64,000 bases of DNA from Donghicola eburneus. Its GTDB lineage: Bacteria > Pseudomonadota > Alphaproteobacteria > Rhodobacterales > Rhodobacteraceae. How positions within the stretch are numbered: the first letter of the stretch is position 1; each line of letters opens with the position of its first letter. Below the pieces are notes generated by a model that saw only the letters and a program-made list of their open reading frames with translations, was not told the DNA's origin and searched no databases. Shown here piece by piece: positions 26,138 to 34,796 of this stretch. The position numbers were made by a program, and so were the translations under genes. The stretch spans positions 62,001 through 126,000 of the forward strand of contig NZ_FOXY01000009.1 of NCBI RefSeq assembly GCF_900115865.1, read 5' to 3'.

Positions 26138-26632
26138 ATGTCCAAAAAAATGCATATCCAGCTGACCGTAAACGGCGAGGCGCAGGAATTTCTGGCCGAA
26201 CCGCGCGAGCTGTTGATCCACACCCTGCGGGAACGGTTGAACATCACCGGTCCTCATATCGGCTGCGAGACCTCTCACTGCGGGGCCTGCACCGTCACCC
26301 TGAACGGCAAATCCGTGAAGTCCTGCACTGTTTTCGTCGCCCAAGCGGACGGCGCAGAAATCACCACCATCGAAGGCCTTGGCAATCCGGACAAACTGCA
26401 CGTGCTGCAAGAGGCATTCAAAGAGCACCACGGATTGCAGTGCGGGTTCTGTACACCAGGTATGATCACCCGAGCGTCGAAACTGCTTGAGGAAAACCCC
26501 AGCCCCACTGAGGAAGAGGTCCGGTTTGGCATGGCAGGCAATATCTGCCGATGCACAGGCTACCAGAACATCGTGAAATCCATCCTCGCTGCTGCGGCAG
26601 AGATGAGCGCATCCAAGGAGGCCGCGGAATGA
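26138..26632 (+). CDS. coxS: CO dehydrogenase small subunit ([2Fe-2S])
   Basis: 164 residues. Plant-type cluster motif C-x4-C-x2-C-x11-C in [16 protein letters not shown]...SC, and the second cluster C-x2-C-x31-C-x-C from CGFCTPGM to [10 protein letters not shown]. It relays electrons from the Mo/Cu site of CoxL to FAD in CoxM. Preceded by GGGAGGAAACC; its TGA overlaps the coxL ATG. Length and spacing of all eight cysteines are regular. Confidence 0.96.
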   Translation: MSKKMHIQLTVNGEAQEFLAEPRELLIHTLRERLNITGPHIGCETSHCGACTVTLNGKSVKSCTVFVAQADGAEITTIEGLGNPDKLHVLQEAFKEHHGLQCGFCTPGMITRASKLLEENPSPTEEEVRFGMAGNICRCTGYQNIVKSILAAAAEMSASKEAAE

Positions 26633-29061
26633 AGGACGATGCAGGAGTTACACGCGAGCAACGCGTCGAAGCGCTGGGTGGCATGGGCTGCAAGCGCAAG
26701 CGCGTCGAGGATGCCCGTTTCACACAGGGCAAAGGCAACTACGTTGACGACATCAAAATGCCGGGGATGCTGTTCGGGGACTTTGTCCGCTCGCCCTATG
26801 CCCATGCGCGGATCAAGTCTATCGACACATCGGCTGCACTCGCCTTGGACGGGGTCGTTGCGGTTCTGACTGCGGACGATCTGAGGCCCTTGGGTCTGCA
26901 CTGGATGCCGACCTTGGCAGGCGACAAGCAGATGGTTCTGGCCGACGGCAAGGTTCTGTTCCAAGGCCAAGAGGTTGCCTATGTGGTGGCCAAGGACCGC
27001 TACATCGCAGCCGACGCGGTCGAACTGATCGACGTGGACTACGAAGAACTGCCTGTGATTGTCGATCCGTTTGAATCGATGAAATCGGACACCGTTCTGC
27101 GCGAGGATCTGGTGGCAGAGGACGGCTCGCTTCCCGACGGCGCTCACGGCCCGCGCAAACATCACAACCACATCTTCACGTGGGAAGTCGGCGAGAAAGA
27201 AGCCACCAGCCAAGTCATCGACAGCGCTCAGGTCGTCGCCGAAGAGACCATGTACTACCACCGCACGCACCCGTGCCCGCTGGAAACCTGCGGCTGTGTG
27301 GCCTCGATGGACAAGGTGAACGGCAAGCTGACCCTCTATGGCACGTTCCAAGCACCGCACGCGATCCGGACGGTCGTCAGCCTGATTTCGGGCATCGAAG
27401 AGCACAACATCCGCGTCATCTCGCCTGATATCGGCGGGGGCTTTGGCAACAAGGTCGGCGCGTATCCCGGCTACGTTTGTTCGGTCGTTGCTTCGATCGT
27501 CACCGGCGTTCCGGTGAAGTGGGTCGAAGACCGGATGGAAAACCTGATGACCACCGCCTTTGCCCGCGACTACTGGATGAAGGGCAAAATCTCGGCTACG
27601 CCCGAAGGCAAGATCACCGGCCTGTGGTGCGAAGTGACCGCGGACCACGGCGGCTTTGACGCTTGCGCTGACCCGACGAAGTTCCCCGCAGGTTTCATGA
27701 ATATCTGCACGGGCTCGTATGACATCCCAACCGCCTATCTGGCTGTTGACGGTGTCTACACCAACAAAGCGCCGGGCGGGGTCAGCTACCGCTGTTCCTT
27801 CCGCGTGACAGAAGCGGTGTACTTCATCGAGCGGATGATCGAAGTGCTGGCGATCGAGATGAACATGGACGCCGCAGAGCTGCGCCGGATCAACTTCATC
27901 AAGAAAGAGCAGTTCCCCTACCAGTCCGCACTCGGTTGGGAATACGATAGCGGCGACTACCACACCGCTTGGGACAAGGCCCTGAAGGCCGTCGACTACG
28001 AAGGCCTACGAACCGAGCAGGCCCAACGGGTAGAGGACTTCAAAACTGGAAAAACACGCAAGCTGATGGGCGTCGGCCTGTCCTTCTTTACCGAGATCGT
28101 CGGAGCAGGTCCGGTCAAGAACTGCGATATCCTGGGCCTCGGTATGTTCGACAGTTGCGAAATTCGCATCCATCCCACCGGATCGGCGATCGCACGTTTA
28201 GGCACCATCTCTCAGGGGCAGGGGCATGCCACCACGTTTGCCCAAATCCTCGCGAGCGAAATTGGTCTGCCTGCGGACAGCATCACCATCGAAGAGGGCG
28301 ACACCGACACCGCGCCCTATGGCTTGGGAACCTATGGCTCGCGGTCTACTCCTGTGGCTGGGGCCGCAACCGCCATGGCGGGTCGGAAGATCCGTGCCAA
28401 GGCGCAGATGATCGCGGCCTATCTGCTCGAGGTGCATGACGACGACGTAGAGTTCGACGTGGACCGCTTTGTCGTCAAAGGCGCGCCCGAGAAGTTCAAG
28501 ACCATGAAGGAGATCGCCTTTGCGGCCTACAATCAGGCCATTCCGGGGATCGAGCCGGGCCTAGAGGCCGTCAGCTACTACGATCCGCCGAACATGACCT
28601 ACCCGTTTGGCGCCTATATCTGCGTGATGGACATTGACGTGGACACGGGCGAGGTCGATATCCGCCGGTTCTATGCATTGGATGACTGCGGCACCCGCAT
28701 CAACCCGATGATCATCGAAGGGCAGGTCCATGGCGGTCTGACCGAGGCGCTCGCCGTCGCTCTGGGCCAAGAGATTGCCTATGACGACATGGGCAACGTC
28801 AAGACGGGCACGCTGATGGACTTCTTCCTGCCCACCGCATGGGAGGTCCCGAACTACGAGACCGACCATACCGTAACCCCGTCGCCCCATCACCCGATCG
28901 GTGCCAAGGGCGTCGGTGAAAGCCCCCACGTGGGCGGTGTTCCCTGCTTCTCGAATGCGGTGAACGATGCCTTCCGCGCCTTTGGCCTGCGGCATACCCA
29001 CATGCCCCACGACCATTGGCGGATCTGGAAAACCGCCAACAAGCTAGGGCTACACGGGTAA
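26629..29061 (+). CDS. coxL: CO dehydrogenase large subunit, form I (Mo/Cu)
   Basis: 810 residues, the normal size. The active-site loop reads SYRCSFR with C389 (C388 in O. carboxidovorans), the copper-binding cysteine that marks form I enzymes; form II enzymes have AYRGAGR instead. The usual form I loop starts with Ala, here Ser. Other molybdopterin-binding landmarks include [11 protein letters not shown] near residue 270 and the C-terminal GAKGVGESP with the catalytic Glu. Oxidises CO to CO2, feeding electrons to the respiratory chain. Start overlaps coxS. Confidence 0.95.
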   Translation: MKDDAGVTREQRVEALGGMGCKRKRVEDARFTQGKGNYVDDIKMPGMLFGDFVRSPYAHARIKSIDTSAALALDGVVAVLTADDLRPLGLHWMPTLAGDKQMVLADGKVLFQGQEVAYVVAKDRYIAADAVELIDVDYEELPVIVDPFESMKSDTVLREDLVAEDGSLPDGAHGPRKHHNHIFTWEVGEKEATSQVIDSAQVVAEETMYYHRTHPCPLETCGCVASMDKVNGKLTLYGTFQAPHAIRTVVSLISGIEEHNIRVISPDIGGGFGNKVGAYPGYVCSVVASIVTGVPVKWVEDRMENLMTTAFARDYWMKGKISATPEGKITGLWCEVTADHGGFDACADPTKFPAGFMNICTGSYDIPTAYLAVDGVYTNKAPGGVSYRCSFRVTEAVYFIERMIEVLAIEMNMDAAELRRINFIKKEQFPYQSALGWEYDSGDYHTAWDKALKAVDYEGLRTEQAQRVEDFKTGKTRKLMGVGLSFFTEIVGAGPVKNCDILGLGMFDSCEIRIHPTGSAIARLGTISQGQGHATTFAQILASEIGLPADSITIEEGDTDTAPYGLGTYGSRSTPVAGAATAMAGRKIRAKAQMIAAYLLEVHDDDVEFDVDRFVVKGAPEKFKTMKEIAFAAYNQAIPGIEPGLEAVSYYDPPNMTYPFGAYICVMDIDVDTGEVDIRRFYALDDCGTRINPMIIEGQVHGGLTEALAVALGQEIAYDDMGNVKTGTLMDFFLPTAWEVPNYETDHTVTPSPHHPIGAKGVGESPHVGGVPCFSNAVNDAFRAFGLRHTHMPHDHWRIWKTANKLGLHG

Positions 29062-29109
29062 CAGAGCTTCGGTGCGTATGGCTGAGCGGCCTGTGCGCAC
29101 CGATCGCCC

Positions 29110-29130
29110 GGGGGAGGCGTGGCCTCCCCC
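29110..29130 (+). other. Strong hairpin between coxL and coxD
   Basis: Perfect 9-bp stem GGGGGAGGC/GCCTCCCCC with a 3-base loop, 48 bp after coxL and 46 bp before coxD, with no T-run. Looks like a 3' stabiliser or attenuator separating abundant structural subunits from maturation genes. Confidence 0.6.
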
Positions 29131-29176
29131 ACAACACCGCACTCAGATTTCGAATTTCGAACGGCAAGAGGCTCCG

Positions 29177-30055
29177 ATGAAGGACTATCGTGCGCTACAG
29201 GCCTGCCTGAAGACTTTGGGTTACGTTGCATCAGATGATCTGTCTGTTGCACTGCACTTAGCGCTGCAGCTCCAGCGCCCGCTCTTGCTCGAAGGGGCCG
29301 CAGGTGTGGGCAAAACCGAAGTCGCCCGCGTGCTATCGAAAGCCCGCGAGACACAACTGATCCGCCTGCAATGCTACGAAGGGTTGGACGCCGCGCAGGC
29401 CATATATGAATGGAACTACCAGCGACAACTCTTGGCCATCCGTGCCGCTGCCGAGCGCGGCGAAGACACCAAAGGCATCGAAGAGCGCATCTTTTCTCGG
29501 GACTATTTGTTAGAGCGCCCGTTGTTGCAGGCGATCACACAAGAGGTCTCGCCCGTCCTGCTCATTGACGAGATTGACCGCGCGGACGAGGAATTCGAAG
29601 CCTTCCTGCTTGAAATGCTGGCGGAATATCAGATCACCGTGCCCGAACTTGGCACCATTCAAGCGGTCAGCAAGCCCATCGTCATCCTGACTTCGAACGG
29701 TACCCGCGATCTGTCCGATGCCCTGCGCCGCCGCTGTCTGTTTGCCTACGTGGACTATCCCGACCGCACCACAGAGCTGGCGATCCTGAAAGCGCGTTGC
29801 GCAGGCATCGAGGACCGCTTGGCCGAGCAGATCGTCGGCTTTGTCCAAACCCTGCGCAAAGAGGATTTGGAAAAGGTTCCCGGCATCGCAGAGACACTGG
29901 ACTTTGCGGCAGCGCTCATGGGCCTTGGGATCGGGGATTTGACCCGCGATCCGGCCATCTTGCAGAACACACTGACAACATTGCTCAAAACCCAATCGGA
30001 TCGCGCCGCGATCCCGACCGAGGTGGCGCAACGCATCGCGGGGAAAGCTGCATGA
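29177..30055 (+). CDS. coxD: CoxD, MoxR-type AAA+ ATPase for CODH active-site maturation
   Basis: 292 residues. Walker A GAAGVGKTEVA near residue 43, Walker B VLLIDEIDRAD near 130, sensor ILTSNGTRDL and an arginine-finger region RRRCLF. In O. carboxidovorans CoxD is needed for insertion of sulfur and copper into the CoxL active site. Start at 29177 follows AAGAGG; the frame upstream runs through the hairpin and is unlikely to be coding. Overlaps coxE by four bases. Confidence 0.93.
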   Translation: MKDYRALQACLKTLGYVASDDLSVALHLALQLQRPLLLEGAAGVGKTEVARVLSKARETQLIRLQCYEGLDAAQAIYEWNYQRQLLAIRAAAERGEDTKGIEERIFSRDYLLERPLLQAITQEVSPVLLIDEIDRADEEFEAFLLEMLAEYQITVPELGTIQAVSKPIVILTSNGTRDLSDALRRRCLFAYVDYPDRTTELAILKARCAGIEDRLAEQIVGFVQTLRKEDLEKVPGIAETLDFAAALMGLGIGDLTRDPAILQNTLTTLLKTQSDRAAIPTEVAQRIAGKAA

Positions 30056-31236
30056 GCCGCGTGACCCGCTTTGCCGCCCGCGATCCGGGCCCAACTGCGC
30101 GGGTGTCGGGATTCCTGGCGCATTTGCGTCACAACGGCCTGCGCCTTGGGGCCCAAGAGACCCAAGTCGCGCTGACCGCGCTCACCCATGTCGAGTCCAC
30201 ACAACCGTTGCTCGCTCGCGCGGCGCTCAAGGCGGTGTGCACAGGGACCAAAGACGAAGCCCAAAGATTTGACGCGCTGTTTGACTCCTACTGGATGGAT
30301 ATGGGCCGCGTTCGGCAGAAGGTCGTGCCCAGTGCGACTCCGCAGACGCCGCAGGACTCCATGCAGTCCTCTCGGGATGGGGTGGGCCAGGATATGTGCG
30401 GCACAGGCCAATCCACCGCACCGGACGGCGGCCACGGGGAGGCGGATCGCGATGGCGAGGGCAAGCTGATCGCAACCCAGATGCGCAATCTGTCCCGCCG
30501 CGACCTGCGCGATCTGGTCCGCCCCGAAGATATTGCTGAGGCCGAGGCTGTGGCCCGCCGTCTGGGCCTTGCGTTACGGGACAAACGATCGCGTCGCCGG
30601 ATTGCAGCGCGGCGCGGCGACAGGCTTCACTTCCGCAAAACCATCCGCCGGAGCCTGTCGACCGGAGGCGAACCCTTGCGCCTGTTCCGCAAACAACGGC
30701 CCGACCGCAGCCGGAAAATCGTCGCGCTGTGCGATGTATCAGGTTCTATGGGCGTCTATGCGCAGGTCTTCCTCGCGTTTCTGGCTGGCTTGATGCGCGG
30801 GGACAGCACAGCCGATGCCTATCTGTTTCACACGCGCCTCGTGCGTATCACCGAAGCACTGCGCGACAAGGACGCCTTGCGCGCCATCGGCCGTATGTCC
30901 CTGATGGCAGACGGGTTCGGAGGTGGATCGAAAATTGGCGAGAGCCTGAACCGTTTCGCCGAGACCTATGCCCGCCGGTTTGTCGATGGTCGCAGCGTCG
31001 TGCTGATCCTGTCCGATGGGTATGACACCTCGACGCCAGACCACATTGAACAAGCCCTCGCGCGTCTGAGCAAACGGGGCTGCCGCATCATCTGGCTCAA
31101 CCCTTTGAAAGGCTGGAAAGACTACCAGCCCATCGCCACCGGCATGGCCGCTGCGATGCCCTATCTCGATCTTTTTCAACCTGCCAACACGCTGGCCGAT
31201 CTGGCTGCGCTCGAACCGGAGTTGACCCGCCTATGA
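30052..31236 (+). CDS. coxE: CoxE, VWA-domain maturation protein
   Basis: 394 residues. The N-terminal half is charged and poorly conserved, with a Gly/Asp-rich linker near 110-140. The C-terminal von Willebrand A domain carries the metal-ion site CDVSGSMG near residue 226. CoxE works with the CoxD ATPase in assembling the Mo/Cu centre. ATG overlaps the coxD stop and its own TGA overlaps the coxF start, so coxD-E-F are translated together. Confidence 0.92.
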   Translation: MSRVTRFAARDPGPTARVSGFLAHLRHNGLRLGAQETQVALTALTHVESTQPLLARAALKAVCTGTKDEAQRFDALFDSYWMDMGRVRQKVVPSATPQTPQDSMQSSRDGVGQDMCGTGQSTAPDGGHGEADRDGEGKLIATQMRNLSRRDLRDLVRPEDIAEAEAVARRLGLALRDKRSRRRIAARRGDRLHFRKTIRRSLSTGGEPLRLFRKQRPDRSRKIVALCDVSGSMGVYAQVFLAFLAGLMRGDSTADAYLFHTRLVRITEALRDKDALRAIGRMSLMADGFGGGSKIGESLNRFAETYARRFVDGRSVVLILSDGYDTSTPDHIEQALARLSKRGCRIIWLNPLKGWKDYQPIATGMAAAMPYLDLFQPANTLADLAALEPELTRL

Positions 31237-32018
31237 CCCCCGCAGAGATCCTTCGAACCGACCTCGCTGACGTTGCGCAGAACCTGAGATCCCGTCAGGA
31301 ACCCTTTGTTTTCGCGACGATTGTGCGGACGGCTGGCACCACTGCCGCCAAACCGGGCGCCAAAGCCATTCTGGACGCCCAAGGCACGATCCTGCACGGT
31401 TTTCTCGGCGGTGGATGCACGCGCGGAGCCGTCAAACGCGCGGCGCTCGCAGCAATAGAAAGCGGTGCGCCCCGATTGATTTCGGTCACCCCAGAAGAGC
31501 AGCTGACCCAGCGCGGCGTCACCGCCGGGGCCGAGGTGGACGGGATCACCTTTGCCCGCAACGGCTGCCCATCTCGGGGGACGATCGATATTTTCATCGA
31601 GCCCATTCTGCCCATGCCTGAACTCGTTGTACTCGGCGCGTCGCCCGTCGCACAGGCATTGGCCGCACTGGCGCCTCAGTTTCACTGGTCCGTCGAAGGC
31701 GCCATGTCAAAGCCCCTAACCGTGCCGCGCATGCGCGCGATTGTTGTGGCCACCCAAGGCCAAGGCGATCTGGATGCGCTCACCGCGGCACTGAAGTCGG
31801 GGGCGAACCATGTGTCGTTCGTGGGCAGTCACAAGAAATTCGCGAGTCTCGCCGCCAAATTGATCGACGCCGGTGTGTCATCATCAATGGTGGAGCAAGT
31901 CTCGGCCCCGGCTGGCCTTGATATCGGAGCAGTCACGCCCGAGGAAATCGCGCTCTCTATCTTGGCAGAACTGATCCAGGTGCGCCGCAAGCCTATAGGG
32001 GATCAAGCCGATGCCTAA
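31233..32018 (+). CDS. coxF: CoxF, XdhC/CoxI-family maturation protein
   Basis: 261 residues. The N-terminal XdhC_CoxI domain (VRTAGTTAAKPGAKAIL, then GFLGGGCTRGAV) and the C-terminal Rossmann-like domain (ELVVLGASPVAQALAAL; DIGAVTPEEIALSILAEL) match the XdhC family, which handles molybdenum cofactor sulfuration for xanthine dehydrogenase-type enzymes. Start overlaps coxE. Its last codons overlap a 51-codon open frame in another frame. Confidence 0.9.
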   Translation: MTPAEILRTDLADVAQNLRSRQEPFVFATIVRTAGTTAAKPGAKAILDAQGTILHGFLGGGCTRGAVKRAALAAIESGAPRLISVTPEEQLTQRGVTAGAEVDGITFARNGCPSRGTIDIFIEPILPMPELVVLGASPVAQALAALAPQFHWSVEGAMSKPLTVPRMRAIVVATQGQGDLDALTAALKSGANHVSFVGSHKKFASLAAKLIDAGVSSSMVEQVSAPAGLDIGAVTPEEIALSILAELIQVRRKPIGDQADA

Positions 32019-32166
32019 GACTGACATCTGTGCCACGTCGCAGCCCCAAACAACAGAGCGGCCAGAGCCCGAAGCGCGCGGATTGCTCGCGCGCCTTCGG
32101 AAAGTCTTTTCGATGACTGATGCGCAGGCCCGAACGCTGGCGCAGATCAAATTCCCATGCTGTTAA
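32011..32166 (+). CDS. Small 51-residue ORF between coxF and coxG (unrecognised)
   Basis: ATG at 32011 lies 8 bp inside the end of coxF; the stop at 32166 is 15 bp before coxG. It encodes a 51-residue peptide: a Pro/Glu/Thr-rich N-terminus (PQTTERPEPEAR), a basic amphipathic stretch GLLARLRKVFSMTDAQARTL and a C-terminal FPCC pair. The coxF-coxG gap is almost exactly filled by it and overlap coupling is the rule in this operon, which supports translation. No family is recognised. The Cys pair could bind metal, given that the enzyme holds copper, but this is speculation. It could also be non-coding spacer. Confidence 0.5.
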   Translation: MPKTDICATSQPQTTERPEPEARGLLARLRKVFSMTDAQARTLAQIKFPCC

Positions 32167-32181
32167 CCAAGAGGATGATTT

Positions 32182-32634
32182 ATGGAACTCAAAGATGAAA
32201 TCAGGATCTCGGCCCCCAAGCGCGTGGTCTACGATGCCCTGCAAGACCCTAAAATCCTGAAGCAATGCATCCCCGGCTGCGAAGAGCTGATCAAGAAGTC
32301 CGATAACGAACTCGAGGCCAAGGTCGTGCTGAAAGTCGGTCCGGTCAAGGCCAAGTTCAGCGGGGATGTGACGCTGGACACCACAGGCGCGCCGGACTCG
32401 TTCTCTTTGACCGGCCAAGGCAATGGCGGCGCAGCGGGACACGCCAAGGGCGGCGCCGACGTCACATTGACGGAAGACGGAGATGAAACGATCCTGACTT
32501 ACAACGCCAAGGCAGAGATCGGCGGCAAGCTCGCTCAGCTCGGCAGCCGATTGATCCAAGGGACTGCCCAGAAGCTGGCGGGCAAGTTTTTCAAATCCTT
32601 CGGCGAAGCGGTCGAAGAAGAAAAAGTCTCCTAA
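32182..32634 (+). CDS. coxG: CoxG, SRPBCC-fold CODH-associated protein
   Basis: 150 residues of the CoxG family (polyketide-cyclase/START-like fold): begins MELKDEIRISAPKRVVYDAL, with KVGPVKAKFSGDV and a terminal GKLAQLGSRLIQGTAQKLAGKFF helix. CoxG links CO dehydrogenase to the membrane and its quinones. This copy ends soon after the helix, with an acidic tail and no hydrophobic anchor, so membrane contact would rely on the amphipathic helix. Start preceded by AGAGGATGATTT. Last recognisable cox gene here; no coxH/I/K follow. Confidence 0.92.
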   Translation: MELKDEIRISAPKRVVYDALQDPKILKQCIPGCEELIKKSDNELEAKVVLKVGPVKAKFSGDVTLDTTGAPDSFSLTGQGNGGAAGHAKGGADVTLTEDGDETILTYNAKAEIGGKLAQLGSRLIQGTAQKLAGKFFKSFGEAVEEEKVS

Positions 32635-33180
32635 ACCTATAGCCCTGACTTAGTCTCGCCGGATTGCCCTGCCACTTTCAACAGCGTGGCTCGGCACTTC
32701 GGAGAAGGGTTCATTGTGGCGGACCAGCATATCACAGACTTGGGAGGGTCGCTGCGGCAATCTCTTCGAAGCCCGTTTGTTTGTCTAAGGGTGCTTGCGC
32801 TAAAGCGAGTTCCGAGGTTTGATTGAGCGATTGACGAAAGAACTAGAGCGCGTTGCTCTTCATGGCATGGTATTAGCGCGGGCAAGAGGCAAAGCGAGAA
32901 TACTCTCAGCCGGCGCTCTCACGTTCGGTTTTGCCAGAGACCGAAGCCCCTACTTCTTTGCCCACTTCGAAATGGGATTTGCGTGCTCTGACTCCGATAG
33001 AGATCACAAAATGCACAGTTGTTCGAAGGACCGCAGCGGTGACGCGACAGATCAATAACCTCATCGATAATTTTGGTGCTTTAGCCGCGCACCTCGCCTT
33101 CGGAAAGGTTGCTCACAGGGTACTTTTCTTCGACGGAATGCCAGCTGTGCCGCGTGTAAAGTGCGAACACAGGACTTCAC
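32635..33180. other. Gene-free interval of 546 bp after coxG
   Basis: No convincing gene on either strand: the open frames are short, lack ribosome sites and have a composition unlike the neighbours. Coding-like stretches without a start may be remnants of a decayed gene or element, but no family could be recognised. No terminator hairpin was found. Confidence 0.55.
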
Positions 33181-34278
33181 ATGACACTTACACGTTTTCA
33201 AAAATTCGGCCTTCTTGGCATCGCCGCAGCAGCTTCACTCGGCTGCTTCTATCTTTCTGAAATGTCGGCGCAGGGGCGCAATTTGCAGACGCCAGCTGCC
33301 CAAATTGACGTTAAACGGGACTTCAATGTGCCTCGGGCTGACGCGCAGACAGATGCGATTATCACGGCGGCGAACGCGTTTCTAGACACGCTAAACACAG
33401 AACAACGCGCGGCGGCAGTTTTCGACTTTGCGGACAACACTCAGCGCGCAAACTGGTCTAATTTTCCGGATGGGCCAGTCATGCGTCAGGGGGTAATGCG
33501 CGGCAATATGAGCGAAACGCAACTTGATGCCCTCAACACTCTGCTGCGCACCGCCCTAAGCGAAGAGGGCTACCAAAACGTCTTGTACCAGTTGGCCGCA
33601 GAGGAGAGTTTGGAGAACGGCCCGAGTGAGCCGAATTTTGGAGACGACTTCTACTACGTCTCCTTTCTAGGCGAACCTGCTTTGGACGTGCCTTGGATGT
33701 TCCAGTTTGGCGGTCACCACCTTGCAATCAATGTCACAGTGTTTGGGCCGGACCTCACCTTTTCTCCGATGCTGACAGGCGGTGAACCGCTGCGCATCAA
33801 CATGAACGACGAAACCGTCTATATCACGGAAAAGGAAACCACAGCCGCAGCCGCTCTGATCCACAGCTTGAGCGATGCCCAGAAGAAAGAGGCGATCCGC
33901 AGCGACAAAGCGATCAACCTGTTGCTGGGGCCAGGCGAGTTTGGAACAACCCTCGCCCCCGAAGGTGTCAAAGGGAGCGATCTAACCGATTCACAACGGG
34001 CGCTCCTCATGGATGTGATCAAGGCCCGATTGGGGTTCATCAACGCAGATGACTTTGCGGCCAAGATGGCTGTAGTTGGGTCACAACTAGATGACACCTA
34101 CTTTGGCTGGTGGGGACCAGAAGCCCCCCTTGGCGCAGCATATTTCCGAGTGACAGGGCCGTCAGTCGTGATGGAGTACGCCCCGCAAGACTTGGACGCG
34201 GACCCGACCAACCATGCGCACAACATGTATCGTGACCCGCAGAATGACTACGGGACCATGTGGATTGCGGCAGAATGA
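33181..34278 (+). CDS. DUF3500 protein, exported
   Basis: 365 residues of the DUF3500 family, whose function is unknown. The hydrophobic N-terminus ends in AAASLGCFYLS, so it is a likely lipoprotein or exported protein; the cysteine at position 21 would be the lipid site. Family landmarks are WSNFPDGPVMRQGV, FGGHHLAINVTVFG near residue 180 and the C-terminal NHAHNMYRDPQNDYG. His-rich conserved segments hint at metal binding. The stop overlaps the start of a small periplasmic protein gene, and both run toward a metal-type ABC importer. Confidence 0.88.
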   Translation: MTLTRFQKFGLLGIAAAASLGCFYLSEMSAQGRNLQTPAAQIDVKRDFNVPRADAQTDAIITAANAFLDTLNTEQRAAAVFDFADNTQRANWSNFPDGPVMRQGVMRGNMSETQLDALNTLLRTALSEEGYQNVLYQLAAEESLENGPSEPNFGDDFYYVSFLGEPALDVPWMFQFGGHHLAINVTVFGPDLTFSPMLTGGEPLRINMNDETVYITEKETTAAAALIHSLSDAQKKEAIRSDKAINLLLGPGEFGTTLAPEGVKGSDLTDSQRALLMDVIKARLGFINADDFAAKMAVVGSQLDDTYFGWWGPEAPLGAAYFRVTGPSVVMEYAPQDLDADPTNHAHNMYRDPQNDYGTMWIAAE

Positions 34279-34796
34279 AATGGCTCTGTCTCGTCGCTGC
34301 AGCAGGCCTGAGCGGCCCACTTGCAGCTCATCCGCACAGCAGCGTGGACCAGCAGGTGCATCTTGCGGTCGGGACCGATCATGCAGAAGTCACCATCCGC
34401 ATCATCCCAGCGGCAACCGAGGGCGACCTGACGCGCGAGGTTCTAGATCTGGACCAAGACGGCGAATTGGACAGCGCCGAAGCACGAGTGTTTCTAGACA
34501 CCGTGCTCGCAGCTCTGGAAATTTCATGGAACACCCAGCCGATCACTCTTGTCGATCCACAGATCCGCGCCGCCCCGTTGGAGCGATTGGAGGCAGGGCA
34601 GGGGCAAATCGAGATAACTGCCACCTTGTCTGTGACGGCGGAAATGGAAACCATTCACTTGAGCATGACGTATGATGGGCTTGGGGCGGAATGGCTCATC
34701 CAACCCTATTATTTCGAAGACCTGCGAGAGGGGCCTTTGCCCCGGATCCTGCGGTTCGAGGATAGCAACCGGATCGAGGTGCGCTCCACCCATTAG
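34275..34796 (+). CDS. Small periplasmic protein with N-terminal HPH and EF-hand-like loop
   Basis: 173 residues with a signal peptide ending near PLAAHPHSS. The mature N-terminus carries HPH, a feature shared with DUF1007-type periplasmic proteins found beside metal transporters. DLDQDGELDSAE (residues ~57-68) has the Asp spacing of an EF-hand calcium loop. The remaining sequence is beta-rich. Start overlaps the DUF3500 stop (ATGA). Its stop overlaps by four bases the convergent stop of the ABC ATPase gene. Relationship to DUF1007 is only suggestive; function unknown. Confidence 0.75.
   Translation: MKWLCLVAAAGLSGPLAAHPHSSVDQQVHLAVGTDHAEVTIRIIPAATEGDLTREVLDLDQDGELDSAEARVFLDTVLAALEISWNTQPITLVDPQIRAAPLERLEAGQGQIEITATLSVTAEMETIHLSMTYDGLGAEWLIQPYYFEDLREGPLPRILRFEDSNRIEVRSTH

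Noticed and set aside
26560-27963. 467-codon open frame on the minus strand
   Set aside because: Exactly antisense to coxL, which has full family motifs; long antisense frames are expected in GC-rich genes and this one has no recognisable sequence.
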